Assembly (NCBI RefSeq): GCF_900105475.1
Contig: NZ_LT629777.1
Coordinates: forward strand, 1,984,001-2,048,000
Direction: 5' to 3'
DNA from: Pseudomonas asplenii
Lineage (GTDB): Bacteria; Pseudomonadota; Gammaproteobacteria; Pseudomonadales; Pseudomonadaceae
Length of the DNA: 64,000 nt
Part shown: positions 1-8,948 of the stretch, piece after piece
How positions within the stretch are numbered: position 1 is the first letter of the stretch
Layout: every line of letters begins with the position of its first letter
Translations under genes and position numbers: made by a program
Notes under the pieces: model-generated
The model's database searches: none
The model's input: the letters and a program-made list of their open reading frames with translations, nothing else
Told to the model about the DNA's origin: nothing

Positions 1-411
1 ATCTTCGTTGGCGTGCAGACTCACCCGGACAGCGATCCGCGCAGTGCTTTGATCGAGAGCCTGACCCGCCAGGGTTTCCCGGTGCTCGACATGACCGACA
101 ACGAGCTGGCCAAGCTGCATATCCGCCATATGGTCGGCGGGCACGCAGCGCGGGTCAGTGACGAAATGGTGCTGCGTTTCGAGTTTCCCGAGCGTCCGGG
201 CGCGTTGTTCAATTTCCTCAACAAGCTCGGCGGTCGCTGGAATATCTCGATGTTCCACTACCGCAACCATGGCGCGGCCGATGGCCGGGTGGTCGCTGGC
301 CTGCAGGTGCCGAGCGAGGAACGGCACCTGGTGCCGGCGGCCTTGGCGGAAATCGGCTACCCGTACTGGGACGAAAGCGACAACCCGGCCTATCGCCTGT
401 TTCTGGGCTGA
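1..411 (+). CDS. ilvA: Threonine dehydratase (deaminase), C-terminal part; 5' end outside the window
   Basis: This is the last 136 residues of the biosynthetic, PLP-dependent L-threonine deaminase, which makes 2-oxobutanoate for isoleucine synthesis. The frame is open from base 1 (IFVGVQTH...), so the catalytic domain lies upstream of the window. What remains is the regulatory ACT-like region: the FEFPERPGALFNFL segment and the downstream MFHYRNHG and DNPAYRLFLG segments match the end of IlvA. This C-terminal domain senses isoleucine and valine in characterised enzymes. The GTG at position 13 is internal and not the true start. Identification is firm; which ilvA paralogue it is cannot be told from the tail. 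Confidence 0.93.
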   Translation: MFVGVQTHPDSDPRSALIESLTRQGFPVLDMTDNELAKLHIRHMVGGHAARVSDEMVLRFEFPERPGALFNFLNKLGGRWNISMFHYRNHGAADGRVVAGLQVPSEERHLVPAALAEIGYPYWDESDNPAYRLFLG

Positions 412-462
412 AGCCGGGCGGATGACTGCTAAGCTGATGGGCAATGATTAAGGAAAGATCCG

Positions 463-891
463 ATGGAAACCTTCACCGCCTTGAAAGTGCTTCACAGCGT
501 GGCCACGGTGTTGCTGCTGGGCAGCGCGCTGGCCGTGGCCATCGGGTTCTGGCGTGGACGCCGTGGCGGGGATCTGCCGATTACCGGGCGGTTGCTGAAG
601 ATGCCCTGGGTGTTGGCCTGGGTGCTCATGGCTCTGTGTCTGGTGGTGCAGCCGGTCAGTGGCTGGTGGCTGGTGCATCTGGGCGGGTTTGCGCTGAGCC
701 AGGCCTGGCTGCTTGGCTCCAGCGTGCTCTACACGTTCGGTTGCCTGGCCTGGGTCTGGCTCGTGGTGCGGCTCAATCGCCTGCGCCGGGGCGAGGCGGG
801 CGGCCACTGGAAGTTTACGCTGACGTTGGCGATCTTCAGTACGCTGTGTTTCGTCGGGATTGCTGCCCTGATGGGCGCCAAGCCGGTTTAG
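463..891 (+). CDS. DUF2269-type integral membrane protein
   Basis: A 142-residue, very hydrophobic protein with about four predicted membrane segments (roughly residues 8-27, 48-70, 82-103 and 118-138) and a short basic loop after the third. It resembles the DUF2269 family, small inner-membrane proteins of unknown function. It lies 16 bases upstream of the SDR/DoxX gene and is very probably co-transcribed. The gene after that one (2161-2628) is a second member of the same family: both begin with a similar LKTLH or LKVLH helix and contain QPxSGxxLVHL. Start ATG at 463 is preceded by an AGGAAAG ribosome binding site. No enzymatic motif is visible. Confidence 0.75.
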   Translation: METFTALKVLHSVATVLLLGSALAVAIGFWRGRRGGDLPITGRLLKMPWVLAWVLMALCLVVQPVSGWWLVHLGGFALSQAWLLGSSVLYTFGCLAWVWLVVRLNRLRRGEAGGHWKFTLTLAIFSTLCFVGIAALMGAKPV

Positions 892-907
892 TCCGCCAAG
901 GATCGTC

Positions 908-2164
908 ATGAAAGTTCTCCTGGTGGGGGCCACGGGTTTCGTGGGTCGCCACTTGCTCGCCGCATTGGTCGCCAATGGTCACGAGGTGATTGCCACCAGT
1001 CGGCGTCGCCACTCCCGGGATCTGCCCGAAGTTGAATGGCAAGTTCTCGATCTGGACCTGTTGGCCAGCGATCCCCAACATTTCGTGATGCCCCAGGGCG
1101 TCGACCTGCTGATCAACGCTGCCGGTCTGCTGAGTGTCGACCCGCAGGCCCTGCGGCGTACTCAGGATCGCGGCACGCGGGCGTTGTTCGATCTCGCGGC
1201 GCAGCGGGGGCTACGGGTTCTGCATATTTCCGCATTGGGTGCCGGCGAGCAGCCGGATGTGGCTTTCCTGGCCAGCAAGGCCGAGGCGGATGCCTACCTG
1301 ATGGGGCTGGATATCTGCGCAGTGGTGTTGCGGCCGTCGCTGTTGGTGGGGGCGGGAGGGACCAGCAGTGGCTGGTTGACGCGTCTGTCGCCCTGGCCGC
1401 TGATTCCCCTGCTTGACCTCGATGCACGCTTGCAGCCCGTGCATATCGACGATGTCTGCGGTGCGGTACTCGCGTTGCTGCGGCATTGGCCGTCATCCTC
1501 GCGTGTGGTGCCGTTGGTCGGGCCGCAGGCCTTGACTCTGGCGCAGTTGCTCGATCATTTGCGCGCTGCCCAGGGCTGGGGGCCAGCCCGTTACTGCAAG
1601 ATCCCGCAGTGGTTGGCGACAGTCGGTGTCTGGTGTGGCGAGCGCCTGGGCTGGCGGGCGTTGAATCGCCAGTGCCTGAGCATGGCCCGGCGCGACAATG
1701 TTGCTGATCCCGAGCTGCTGGGTACGTTGTGCGGCTACCGAGCGGCGCCGTTGGCGACTCATCTGGTCGACTGGCCGAACCCCGCGCAAAGCGTCCAGGC
1801 GGCTCTGCGCCCGCTGATGTTGGCGGTCATGCTGCTCATCTGGTTCGGTACGGCGGCGGTCTGCCTGGGGCCGGGTTACGACTGGAGCCTGCGGATCATG
1901 GCTGAATTCGGCGTGACGGGCGGCGCTGCCAGCTTCGCCGTGTGGCTCGGCTCGTTGTGTGACGGCCTGCTCGGGTTGGGCATGCTGTTCCGGCGCTGGC
2001 GTCGTCGGACGTTCCAGGCCCAGCTGCTGCTGATGGCCAGCTACACCCTGATCATTACCCTGGTGCTCCCGCACTACTGGTTTGACCCTTACGCCGCCGT
2101 CGCCAAGAACCTGGTGCTGATGGTGGCGACTCTCTGGCTTCTATGGACTGAACCGCGTCAATGA
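908..2164 (+). CDS. SDR/NAD(P)-binding epimerase-like protein fused to a C-terminal DoxX-like membrane domain
   Basis: A 418-residue two-part protein. Residues 1 to about 290 form an extended-SDR Rossmann domain with the nucleotide-binding motif GATGFVGRHLL near residues 7-17; the substrate is unknown. The remainder, from about residue 300, has four hydrophobic helices like DoxX-type quinone-pool proteins (LMLAVMLLIWFGTAAVCL, a GLLGLGMLF segment and an LVLPHYWFDPYAAVAKNL segment). A soluble dehydrogenase-like domain is thus tethered to the inner membrane. The start at 908 has an AAGGA ribosome binding site. The stop overlaps the next gene as ATGA, so the two are translationally coupled. Flanking DUF2269 genes suggest a small membrane complex; that is inference. 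Confidence 0.8.
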   Translation: MKVLLVGATGFVGRHLLAALVANGHEVIATSRRRHSRDLPEVEWQVLDLDLLASDPQHFVMPQGVDLLINAAGLLSVDPQALRRTQDRGTRALFDLAAQRGLRVLHISALGAGEQPDVAFLASKAEADAYLMGLDICAVVLRPSLLVGAGGTSSGWLTRLSPWPLIPLLDLDARLQPVHIDDVCGAVLALLRHWPSSSRVVPLVGPQALTLAQLLDHLRAAQGWGPARYCKIPQWLATVGVWCGERLGWRALNRQCLSMARRDNVADPELLGTLCGYRAAPLATHLVDWPNPAQSVQAALRPLMLAVMLLIWFGTAAVCLGPGYDWSLRIMAEFGVTGGAASFAVWLGSLCDGLLGLGMLFRRWRRRTFQAQLLLMASYTLIITLVLPHYWFDPYAAVAKNLVLMVATLWLLWTEPRQ

Positions 2165-2628
2165 GCGCTTACCTGATACTCAAGACCCTGCACATCTTGT
2201 CTTCCACCATTCTCTTCGGCCTGGGTGCCGGTTCGGCCTATTACGCACTGCGTGCCTGGCGTACCGGCAAGGTCGAGGTGATTGCGGTGACGTTCCGCCA
2301 CCTGGTGTTCGCCGATTGGGCCTTTACCACGACTACGGCGGTGTTCCAGCCTTTGAGCGGGTTGGGGTTGGTGCATCTGGCGGGCTGGCCGCTGACCCAG
2401 GGTTGGCTGATGTGGAGCATGGGGCTGTTCGTGCTGGCGGGCATCTGCTGGTTGCCAGTGGTCTGGCTGCAGATTCGGGTGCACCGGATGGCTGATCAGG
2501 CGTTGCGTGAGGGGACGGCGATGCCGATCAAGGCGCAGACGTATATGCGCTGGTGGTTTGTGCTGGGCTGGCCGGCGTTTCTGGCGTTCATGGTGATTTT
2601 CTATCTGATGGTGGCCAAGCCCGCCTGA
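2161..2628 (+). CDS. DUF2269-type integral membrane protein (second copy)
   Basis: A 155-residue, four-helix membrane protein of the DUF2269 type, paralogous to the gene at 463-891: both have an N-terminal LKTLH or LKVLH helix, a central QPLSGxGLVHLAGWPL-like loop and a C-terminal helix ending in AKPA or AKPV. Its ATG overlaps the stop of the SDR/DoxX gene by four bases, so it is the third gene of a tight operon. No catalytic residues are apparent. A structural or redox-partner role beside the SDR/DoxX protein is a guess from the arrangement. Confidence 0.75.
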   Translation: MSAYLILKTLHILSSTILFGLGAGSAYYALRAWRTGKVEVIAVTFRHLVFADWAFTTTTAVFQPLSGLGLVHLAGWPLTQGWLMWSMGLFVLAGICWLPVVWLQIRVHRMADQALREGTAMPIKAQTYMRWWFVLGWPAFLAFMVIFYLMVAKPA

Positions 2629-2644
2629 GCGCCTTGCGGGCCCA

Positions 2645-2672
2645 TTCGCGGGCAAGTCTGAATGCCCGCGAA
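2645..2672. repeat. REP-like perfect inverted repeat, possible terminator
   Basis: Ten-base arms TTCGCGGGCA and TGCCCGCGAA are separated by eight bases. The site sits between the convergent DUF2269 gene and the HAD phosphatase gene. There is no T-tract, so it looks more like a Pseudomonas REP palindrome than a classic intrinsic terminator, though it could slow transcription from both sides. Confidence 0.6.
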
Positions 2673-2704
2673 GAGGCCAGTAGGCCCTGCCCGGTTCCAG
2701 TAGC

Positions 2705-3361
2705 TCAGCCGCGCAGGCTGATCACCGGCCAGCCACGCCGTTCGGCCTCGGCCTGCAGATTCGGGTCCGGGTCCACCGCCACCGGATGGCTCACCTGCTC
2801 CAGCAGTGGCAGGTCATTCATCGAGTCACTGTAGAAATAGCTGTCCTGCAGACTGTGGCCGGTCTCTTCCAGCCAGCGGTTCAGGCGTGTCACCTTGCCT
2901 TCGCGGAAACACGGCACATCGGTGCTGCGCCCGGTATAACGGCCGTCCTGCATCTCGCACTCGGTGGCGATCAGGGTCTCGACGCCCAGGCGTGCGGCAA
3001 TCGGCGCGGTTACAAAGCGGTTGGTCGCGGTGATGATGACCAACTTGTCGCCCGCATCACGGTGCCGGGCCAGCAGCTCCAGGGCCTTGGGCAGCACGAT
3101 CGGTTCGATGCAGTCGCGCATGTAGTCGCGGTGCCACTCGTCCAGTTGCGCCATTTCGGTGCGGCCGAGGATTTCCAGGCAGAAGTTCAGGTACTCGGCG
3201 TTGTCCAGCTTGCCGGCCAGGTAGTCCTGGTAGAACTCGTCGTTGCGGGTTTTGTAGGCCACCGGGTCGAGAATGCCCCGTTCGCACAGGTAATCGCCCC
3301 AGGCGTGGTCGCTGTCGCCGCCCAAAAGTGTGTTGTCCAAGTCGAATAAAGCCAGACGCAT
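2705..3361 (-). CDS. HAD-family phosphatase (SerB-like, HAD-IB type)
   Basis: A 218-residue cytoplasmic HAD hydrolase. Motif I is at the N-terminus ([13 protein letters not shown], with nucleophile and acid/base Asp 7 and 9). Motif II is VIITATN around residue 113, and motif IV is [12 protein letters not shown] near residue 180. The long cap insertion between motifs I and II is typical of the HAD-IB/phosphoserine-phosphatase-like group. The substrate cannot be read from the sequence; members of this group act on phosphoserine, histidinol phosphate and other small phosphomonoesters. The gene is divergent from rppH, with about 140 bases between the two starts. Confidence 0.85.
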   Translation of the reverse strand: MRLALFDLDNTLLGGDSDHAWGDYLCERGILDPVAYKTRNDEFYQDYLAGKLDNAEYLNFCLEILGRTEMAQLDEWHRDYMRDCIEPIVLPKALELLARHRDAGDKLVIITATNRFVTAPIAARLGVETLIATECEMQDGRYTGRSTDVPCFREGKVTRLNRWLEETGHSLQDSYFYSDSMNDLPLLEQVSHPVAVDPDPNLQAEAERRGWPVISLRG

Positions 3362-3504
3362 TGCAGTTACTCGCTGAAAAGCCTGTAAAAAGGTGATCAG
3401 AATACGGTCTTTTCACAAGAGTGCACATAAGCTGGGACGGTGCGTTGCTGCTTTCACAACCTTTGTGGAACAATGCGATGACATGCGTTTACGAGGTGGT
3501 TGCC

Positions 3505-3984
3505 GTGATCGACCCCGATGGTTTCCGTCCTAATGTCGGGATAATTCTGACAAATGATGCTGGGCAGGTCCTATGGGCTCGGCGGATCAATCAAGATGCA
3601 TGGCAGTTTCCGCAAGGTGGGATCAACCCTGACGAGACGCCTGAAGACGCCTTGTACCGCGAATTGAACGAAGAAGTCGGCCTGGAACGTGAGGATGTGC
3701 AAATTCTGGCCTGTACCCGGGGCTGGTTGCGCTATCGTTTGCCGCAACGTCTGGTGCGTACCCACAGTCAACCGCTGTGCATCGGCCAGAAACAGAAATG
3801 GTTTCTCCTGCGTCTGCTGTCCAACGAGCAGCGGGTGCGGATGGATTTGACCGGTAAACCGGAATTCGATGGCTGGCGTTGGGTCAGCTATTGGTACCCG
3901 TTGGGCCAGGTGGTGACATTCAAGCGCGAGGTTTATCGTCGCGCGCTCAAAGAGCTTGCCCCGCGCCTTTTAACGCGCGACTGA
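3505..3984 (+). CDS. rppH: RNA pyrophosphohydrolase RppH (Nudix)
   Basis: A 159-residue Nudix hydrolase that removes pyrophosphate from the 5' end of triphosphorylated mRNA and so triggers decay. The Nudix box starts at [16 protein letters not shown] and continues with LNEEVGL around residues 37-59. The N-terminus [13 protein letters not shown] is the standard RppH start. I take the GTG at 3505 as the start: it gives the family length and has an AGGTGG ribosome binding site a few bases upstream. The upstream in-frame extension to 3421 is not family-like. It is followed 21 bases later by ptsP, a neighbour arrangement known for rppH and ptsP in gammaproteobacteria. Confidence 0.95.
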   Translation: MIDPDGFRPNVGIILTNDAGQVLWARRINQDAWQFPQGGINPDETPEDALYRELNEEVGLEREDVQILACTRGWLRYRLPQRLVRTHSQPLCIGQKQKWFLLRLLSNEQRVRMDLTGKPEFDGWRWVSYWYPLGQVVTFKREVYRRALKELAPRLLTRD

Positions 3985-4005
3985 CACGGAGTTCGACCCC
4001 GAGCC

Positions 4006-6279
4006 ATGCTCAATACGCTGCGCAAGATCGTCCAGGAAGTTAACTCCGCCAAGGATCTCAAGACGGCGTTGGGGATTATTGTCTTGCGCGTCAAAGAGGC
4101 CATGGGCAGCCAGGTCTGCTCGGTCTACCTGCTTGATCCCGAAACCAACCGCTTTGTGCTGATGGCGACCGAAGGCTTGAACAAGCGTTCGATCGGCAAG
4201 GTCAGCATGGCACCGAATGAAGGCCTGGTCGGTCTGGTGGGGACGCGCGAAGAGCCGCTGAACCTCGAAAACGCCGCCGACCACCCGCGCTACCGTTACT
4301 TCGCCGAGACCGGTGAGGAGCGTTATGCCTCCTTCCTCGGTGCGCCGATCATCCACCACCGCCGCGTTGTCGGCGTATTGGTCATCCAGCAAAAAGAGCG
4401 TCGCCAGTTCGATGAAGGTGAAGAAGCCTTCCTGGTGACCATGAGTGCCCAACTGGCCGGTGTTATCGCCCATGCCGAGGCCACCGGTTCCATCCGGGGC
4501 CTGGGGCGTGAAGGCAAGGGCATCCAGGAAGCCAAGTTCGTCGGCGTGCCGGGCTCGCCGGGTGCTGCGGTCGGTACCGCAGTGGTCATGCTGCCGCCAG
4601 CGGACCTGGACGTGGTGCCGGACAAGACCGTCACCGATATCGATGCCGAGCTGGCCCTGTTCAAGACCGCCATCGAGGGGGTGCGCAACGACATGCGCAC
4701 CCTGTCGACCAAGCTGGCCACACAGTTGCGCCCGGAAGAGCGGGCGCTGTTCGACGTCTATCTGATGATGCTCGACGATGCCTCACTGGGCAGCGAGGTC
4801 ACCAGCATCATCAAGACCGGCCAATGGGCCCAGGGCGCCTTGCGCCAAGTGGTCACCGACCACGTCAATCGCTTTGAACTGATGGATGACGACTATCTGC
4901 GCGAGCGCGCCTCGGACGTCAGGGACCTGGGCCGCCGCCTGCTGGCCTATCTGCAGTCCGAGCGCCAGCAGAACATGGTCTACCCCAAGCACACCATCCT
5001 GGTCAGCGAAGAGTTGACGGCGACCATGCTCGGCGAGGTGCCGGAGGGCAATCTGGTCGGTCTGGTGTCGGTACTGGGTTCGGGCAACTCCCACGTCGCG
5101 ATCCTGGCCCGTGCCATGGGCATTCCGACGGTGATGGGGCTGGTCGATCTGCCGTACTCCAAGGTCGACGGCATCGATATGATCGTCGACGGTGCCCGGG
5201 GTGAAGTGTTCACCAACCCCGGCGAGTTGCTGCGCAAGCAGTACTTCAATGTGGTGGAAGAAGAGCGTCAGTTGTCCCAGGGGCTTGATGCCCTGCGCGA
5301 GTTGCCTTGCGTGACCACCGATGGTCACCGCATGCCGCTGTGGGTCAACACCGGCCTGCTGGCCGACGTCGCCCGTGCGCAACAGCGTGGCGCGGAAGGT
5401 GTTGGGCTGTACCGCACCGAAGTGCCGTTCATGATCAACCAGCGCTTCCCGAGCGAGAAGGAACAGCTGGCGATCTACCGCGAACAGCTCTCGGCGTTCC
5501 ATCCGCAGCCGGTGACCATGCGCAGCCTGGACATCGGCGGCGACAAGTCGCTGTCGTACTTCCCTATCGTCGAAGACAACCCGTTCCTCGGCTGGCGTGG
5601 TATCCGCGTGACCCTCGACCACCCGGAGATTTTCCTGGTGCAGACCCGGGCCATGCTCAAGGCCAGCGAAGGGCTGAACAACCTGCGCATCCTGTTGCCG
5701 ATGATCTCCGGGACCCACGAGGTGGAAGAAGCGCTGCATCTTATCCACCGGGCCTGGGGCGAAGTCCGTGACGAAGGCACCGACGTGCCGATGCCGCCGG
5801 TGGGGGTGATGGTCGAGATTCCGGCGGCGGTGTACCAGACCCGCGAACTGGCCCGCCAGGTGGATTTTCTCTCGGTCGGCTCCAACGACCTGACCCAGTA
5901 CCTGCTGGCCGTTGACCGTAACAACCCGCGGGTCGCCGACCTGTATGACTACCTGCACCCGGCGGTACTGCAGGCTTTGCAGAACGTGGTGCGTGATGCC
6001 CACGCCGAAGGCAAGCCGGTGAGTATCTGCGGTGAGATGGCCGGCGATCCGGCCGCTGCGGTGTTGTTGATGGCGATGGGCTTTGACAGCCTGTCGATGA
6101 ACGCCACCAACCTGCCGAAAGTGAAATGGATGCTGCGTCAGATCAGCCTGAGCAAGTCCCAGGAACTGCTGGCCCAGGTGATGACCATCGATAACCCGCA
6201 AGTTATCCACAGTACCCTGCAATTGGCGCTGAAGAACCTCGGCTTGGGCCGCATGGCCAACCCGGTGGTCAAGCACTGA
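4006..6279 (+). CDS. ptsP: Phosphoenolpyruvate-protein phosphotransferase PtsP (enzyme I Ntr)
   Basis: A 757-residue enzyme I of the nitrogen PTS, which passes phosphate from PEP to NPr and then EIIA-Ntr in a regulatory rather than transport cascade. An N-terminal GAF domain (about residues 1-160) is followed by the PTS enzyme I region. The phosphorylated histidine is His363 in the GSGNSHVAILARAMGIP segment. The PEP-binding C-terminal barrel contains GLYRTEVPFM, MRSLDIGGDKSLSYF, VGSNDLTQYLLAVDRNNPRV and the active-site ICGEMAGDP segment. Length and domain order are standard and all catalytic motifs look intact. It is the last gene of the rppH-ptsP unit and ends 34 bases before a convergent gene. 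Confidence 0.96.
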   Translation: MLNTLRKIVQEVNSAKDLKTALGIIVLRVKEAMGSQVCSVYLLDPETNRFVLMATEGLNKRSIGKVSMAPNEGLVGLVGTREEPLNLENAADHPRYRYFAETGEERYASFLGAPIIHHRRVVGVLVIQQKERRQFDEGEEAFLVTMSAQLAGVIAHAEATGSIRGLGREGKGIQEAKFVGVPGSPGAAVGTAVVMLPPADLDVVPDKTVTDIDAELALFKTAIEGVRNDMRTLSTKLATQLRPEERALFDVYLMMLDDASLGSEVTSIIKTGQWAQGALRQVVTDHVNRFELMDDDYLRERASDVRDLGRRLLAYLQSERQQNMVYPKHTILVSEELTATMLGEVPEGNLVGLVSVLGSGNSHVAILARAMGIPTVMGLVDLPYSKVDGIDMIVDGARGEVFTNPGELLRKQYFNVVEEERQLSQGLDALRELPCVTTDGHRMPLWVNTGLLADVARAQQRGAEGVGLYRTEVPFMINQRFPSEKEQLAIYREQLSAFHPQPVTMRSLDIGGDKSLSYFPIVEDNPFLGWRGIRVTLDHPEIFLVQTRAMLKASEGLNNLRILLPMISGTHEVEEALHLIHRAWGEVRDEGTDVPMPPVGVMVEIPAAVYQTRELARQVDFLSVGSNDLTQYLLAVDRNNPRVADLYDYLHPAVLQALQNVVRDAHAEGKPVSICGEMAGDPAAAVLLMAMGFDSLSMNATNLPKVKWMLRQISLSKSQELLAQVMTIDNPQVIHSTLQLALKNLGLGRMANPVVKH

Positions 6280-6312
6280 GTCATTGGGCCGCCCCTGCAC
6301 CGGGCGGCCTTG

Positions 6313-7059
6313 TCAGATTTTCAGTTCCACTTCCCCCAGATGCCCGCCATGGGGCCCGAAGCTGCGCTCGAGCAGATGCCGCGTGCCATCGGCATTAACG
6401 ATCAGCGCCGTGCTCGCCCGTGTGCCGTAGCTGGGGCTGGCGATGAACACACTGGACAACAGGCTCTCGGTCGCCAGGCCCACCCCGGTATCCGGCAGTT
6501 CGGCAAATGCGGCGGTCTGCCGGTCGCCGAGCAGCGCCAGCAGATGCTCCGGGGCTGGCCGTTCCAGCGCCTGTCCCAGGGCCGTCCTGGCTTTCAGTAA
6601 TTTGGGCCACGGGGTGTCGAGTCCGGCATTGGACAGACCGTAGATCCCTTCCTGCAGTTGGCGTGGCTGGCCCTCATGTGAATTGAAGTGCCATAGCTCA
6701 TGGGCATCACCCAGCAACAGGTTGAATCCGGCGTACTCCGGTGATCGTGCGGCGATATCCTGAAGATAATCGACAATCGAGCGGTCTTCGCCTAGAAATC
6801 GCGCTACCAGCTCGCCCCGCGATCGGCGCGCTGGCGGCTGGTGCGGATTACGGATATTGGTCAACGCGGCGAAGCGTCGATGAGCGCCAACGCCCAACCA
6901 GGTCCCGCCGGCTTCCAGGTCGCGTCCGGCGTAGATCTGCGGGTTTTCCGGCCACTGTCCCAGCGGCAGGCTCGGGCGGGCGTAGAATTCGTCGCGGTTG
7001 GCGGCGACGATCAACGGCTGGGCATGGCTGGGGCGCCAGGCGAAGACAATCAGGCACAT
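6313..7059 (-). CDS. NRDE/TANGO2-family protein
   Basis: A 248-residue protein starting MCLIVFAW and carrying the diagnostic NRDE motif (VAANRDEFYARP, residues 18-29). Cys2 exposed at the N-terminus and the overall fold place it with the TANGO2/NRDE family, related to Ntn hydrolases. Other recognisable segments are GRDLEAGGTWLGV and GLSNAGLDTPWPK. The biochemical role in bacteria is not settled, and heme trafficking has been proposed for eukaryotic members. It is convergent with ptsP and divergent from the TSUP gene. Confidence 0.88.
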   Translation of the reverse strand: MCLIVFAWRPSHAQPLIVAANRDEFYARPSLPLGQWPENPQIYAGRDLEAGGTWLGVGAHRRFAALTNIRNPHQPPARRSRGELVARFLGEDRSIVDYLQDIAARSPEYAGFNLLLGDAHELWHFNSHEGQPRQLQEGIYGLSNAGLDTPWPKLLKARTALGQALERPAPEHLLALLGDRQTAAFAELPDTGVGLATESLLSSVFIASPSYGTRASTALIVNADGTRHLLERSFGPHGGHLGEVELKI

Positions 7060-7168
7060 CAGGTGGTCCCTCTGTGTTTTCCTTCACTTTACGCAGGGTG
7101 CCCGTCGTCATCCAGTAGAGACGAGCGCCGTGCATCCGTTACCATGCCGGTCTTGTTTCGGGGGTTGC

Positions 7169-7951
7169 ATGGAATTTCTGCTCTATCTGCTGCTGGGCGC
7201 CTGTGCGGGCGTGCTGGCCGGGTTGTTTGGCGTCGGTGGCGGGATCATCATCGTCCCGGTACTGGTGTTCAGCTTCACCCTGCAGGGTTTCGACAACTCG
7301 ATCCTCACGCATCTGGCGGTCGGCACTTCCCTGGCCACGATCATTTTCACGTCGATCAACACCATTCGCGGCCATCATCGCCGGGGAGCGGTCCGTTGGC
7401 CGATCTTTACCTGGATGGCCTTGGGGATCCTGCTGGGCGCGGGCCTGGGGGCGCTGACGGCCAAGGCGATTGCCGGGCCGAACCTGCAGAAGATCATCGG
7501 CATCTTTGCCCTGATCGTTTCCGTGCAGATGGCGCTGGGCCTCCAACCCAAAGGCCGTCGGGAGATTCCCGGCAAGCTCGGGCTGGGGCTGGCGGGCGCA
7601 GTGATCGGCTGGGCCTCGGCGATTTTCGGCATCGGTGGCGGCTCGCTGACCGTGCCGTTCCTGACCTGGCGCAGTCTGCCGATGCAACAGGCGGTGGCGA
7701 CGTCGTCGGCCTGTGGCCTGCCGATCGCCGTGGCCAGTACCCTCAGTTTCATCTGGCTGGGTTGGCACGACCCGTTGTTGCCGGAGCACAGTCTGGGCTT
7801 CATCTATCTGCCGGCCTTGCTCGGCATCGCTCTGACCAGTATGTTTTTCGCCCGCTTTGGCGTGCAGCTGGCACACAAGCTCTCGCCGCTGCTGCTCAAG
7901 CGGCTGTTTGCCGGGCTATTGTTCTGTGTCGGGATGAAGTTCCTGCTCTGA
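7169..7951 (+). CDS. TSUP (TauE/SafE, DUF81) family membrane transporter
   Basis: A 260-residue polytopic inner-membrane protein with the internal duplication typical of TSUP permeases. The first repeat has GLFGVGGGIIIVPVLV near residue 20, and the second has ASAIFGIGGGSLTVPFLTW near residue 155. Members export or import sulfite, sulfoacetate or other small organosulfur anions; the substrate here is unknown. I chose the ATG at 7169 because the first helix (MEFLLYLLLGACAG) begins there and the upstream extension is not family-like. The next gene downstream is lgt. Confidence 0.88.
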   Translation: MEFLLYLLLGACAGVLAGLFGVGGGIIIVPVLVFSFTLQGFDNSILTHLAVGTSLATIIFTSINTIRGHHRRGAVRWPIFTWMALGILLGAGLGALTAKAIAGPNLQKIIGIFALIVSVQMALGLQPKGRREIPGKLGLGLAGAVIGWASAIFGIGGGSLTVPFLTWRSLPMQQAVATSSACGLPIAVASTLSFIWLGWHDPLLPEHSLGFIYLPALLGIALTSMFFARFGVQLAHKLSPLLLKRLFAGLLFCVGMKFLL

Positions 7952-8078
7952 ACCTCAGGCCCGGTTCAGTGTGTCGGGCGCAATATTGGCTTAATCGCAG
8001 GGCCCCATCATGGCCCGCTGGTCTGCTCGTCGATTGAGCGAGCAGACCCTGAATTTTCTACTCTATCAAGGAGTCGCA

Positions 8079-8900
8079 ATGCTGCCTTACCCGCAGATCG
8101 ACCCGGTGGCCCTGGCCATCGGTCCGCTGAAAATCCACTGGTACGGCCTGATGTACCTGGTCGGCATTGGCGGTGCGTGGCTGCTGGCCTCCCGGCGCCT
8201 GAACCGTTTCGACCCGACCTGGACCAAGGAAAAGCTCTCCGACCTGATCTTCTGGTTGGCCATGGGGGTGATTGTCGGTGGGCGGCTGGGGTATGTGCTG
8301 TTCTACGACTTGCCGGCCTATGTGGCCAACCCGACGCTGATCTTCGAGGTGTGGAAGGGCGGCATGGCCTTCCACGGTGGCTTCATCGGGGTGATGGTGG
8401 CGGCCTGGTGGTTCGGCCGGCGGAATGGCAAGTCGTTCTTCGAACTGATGGACTTTGTCGCGCCAATGGTGCCGATCGGCCTGGGTGCCGGCCGGATCGG
8501 CAACTTCATCAACGCCGAATTATGGGGCAAGCCGAGCGACGTGCCGTGGGCGATGATCTTCCCGCCGTTCAGCGACCCGGCCCAGTTGCCGCGTCACCCC
8601 TCGCAGCTTTACCAGTTCGCCCTGGAAGGCGTCGCGCTGTTCGTCATTCTCTGGCTGTTCACGCGCAAGCCACGGCCGACCATGGCGGTATCGGGCATGT
8701 TCGCGTTGTTCTACGGGATCTTCCGTTTTATCGTCGAGTTCGTCCGGGTGCCGGACGCACAGCTCGGCTATCTGGCGTTCGGCTGGGTGACCATGGGGCA
8801 GATTCTCAGTCTGCCGATGATCATTGGCGGCTTGTGGCTGATCTGGTTCGCCTATCATCGCGCCTCGAACACGCCGGCAACGAAAGACGCCGCGCTTTAA
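8079..8900 (+). CDS. lgt: Prolipoprotein diacylglyceryl transferase Lgt
   Basis: A 273-residue inner-membrane enzyme that transfers diacylglycerol from phosphatidylglycerol to the lipobox cysteine of prolipoproteins. The family signature [10 protein letters not shown] lies near residue 103, with [13 protein letters not shown] (the Lgt signature containing the essential Arg) near residue 143. About seven hydrophobic helices are visible. The start at 8079 has AAGGAG at 8068-8073; the longer frame from 8010 is rejected on this basis. It is followed 48 bases later by thyA, the usual lgt-thyA pair of gammaproteobacteria. Confidence 0.97.
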   Translation: MLPYPQIDPVALAIGPLKIHWYGLMYLVGIGGAWLLASRRLNRFDPTWTKEKLSDLIFWLAMGVIVGGRLGYVLFYDLPAYVANPTLIFEVWKGGMAFHGGFIGVMVAAWWFGRRNGKSFFELMDFVAPMVPIGLGAGRIGNFINAELWGKPSDVPWAMIFPPFSDPAQLPRHPSQLYQFALEGVALFVILWLFTRKPRPTMAVSGMFALFYGIFRFIVEFVRVPDAQLGYLAFGWVTMGQILSLPMIIGGLWLIWFAYHRASNTPATKDAAL

Positions 8901-8948
8901 ATTCGAATCGGGGCCCACGGGCCCCGCATTCAAGGATGCAGGTAATTC

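Noticed and set aside
4783..6300. 505-residue minus-strand frame opposite ptsP
   Set aside because: His/Gln/Arg-rich shadow of ptsP without motifs or start signals.
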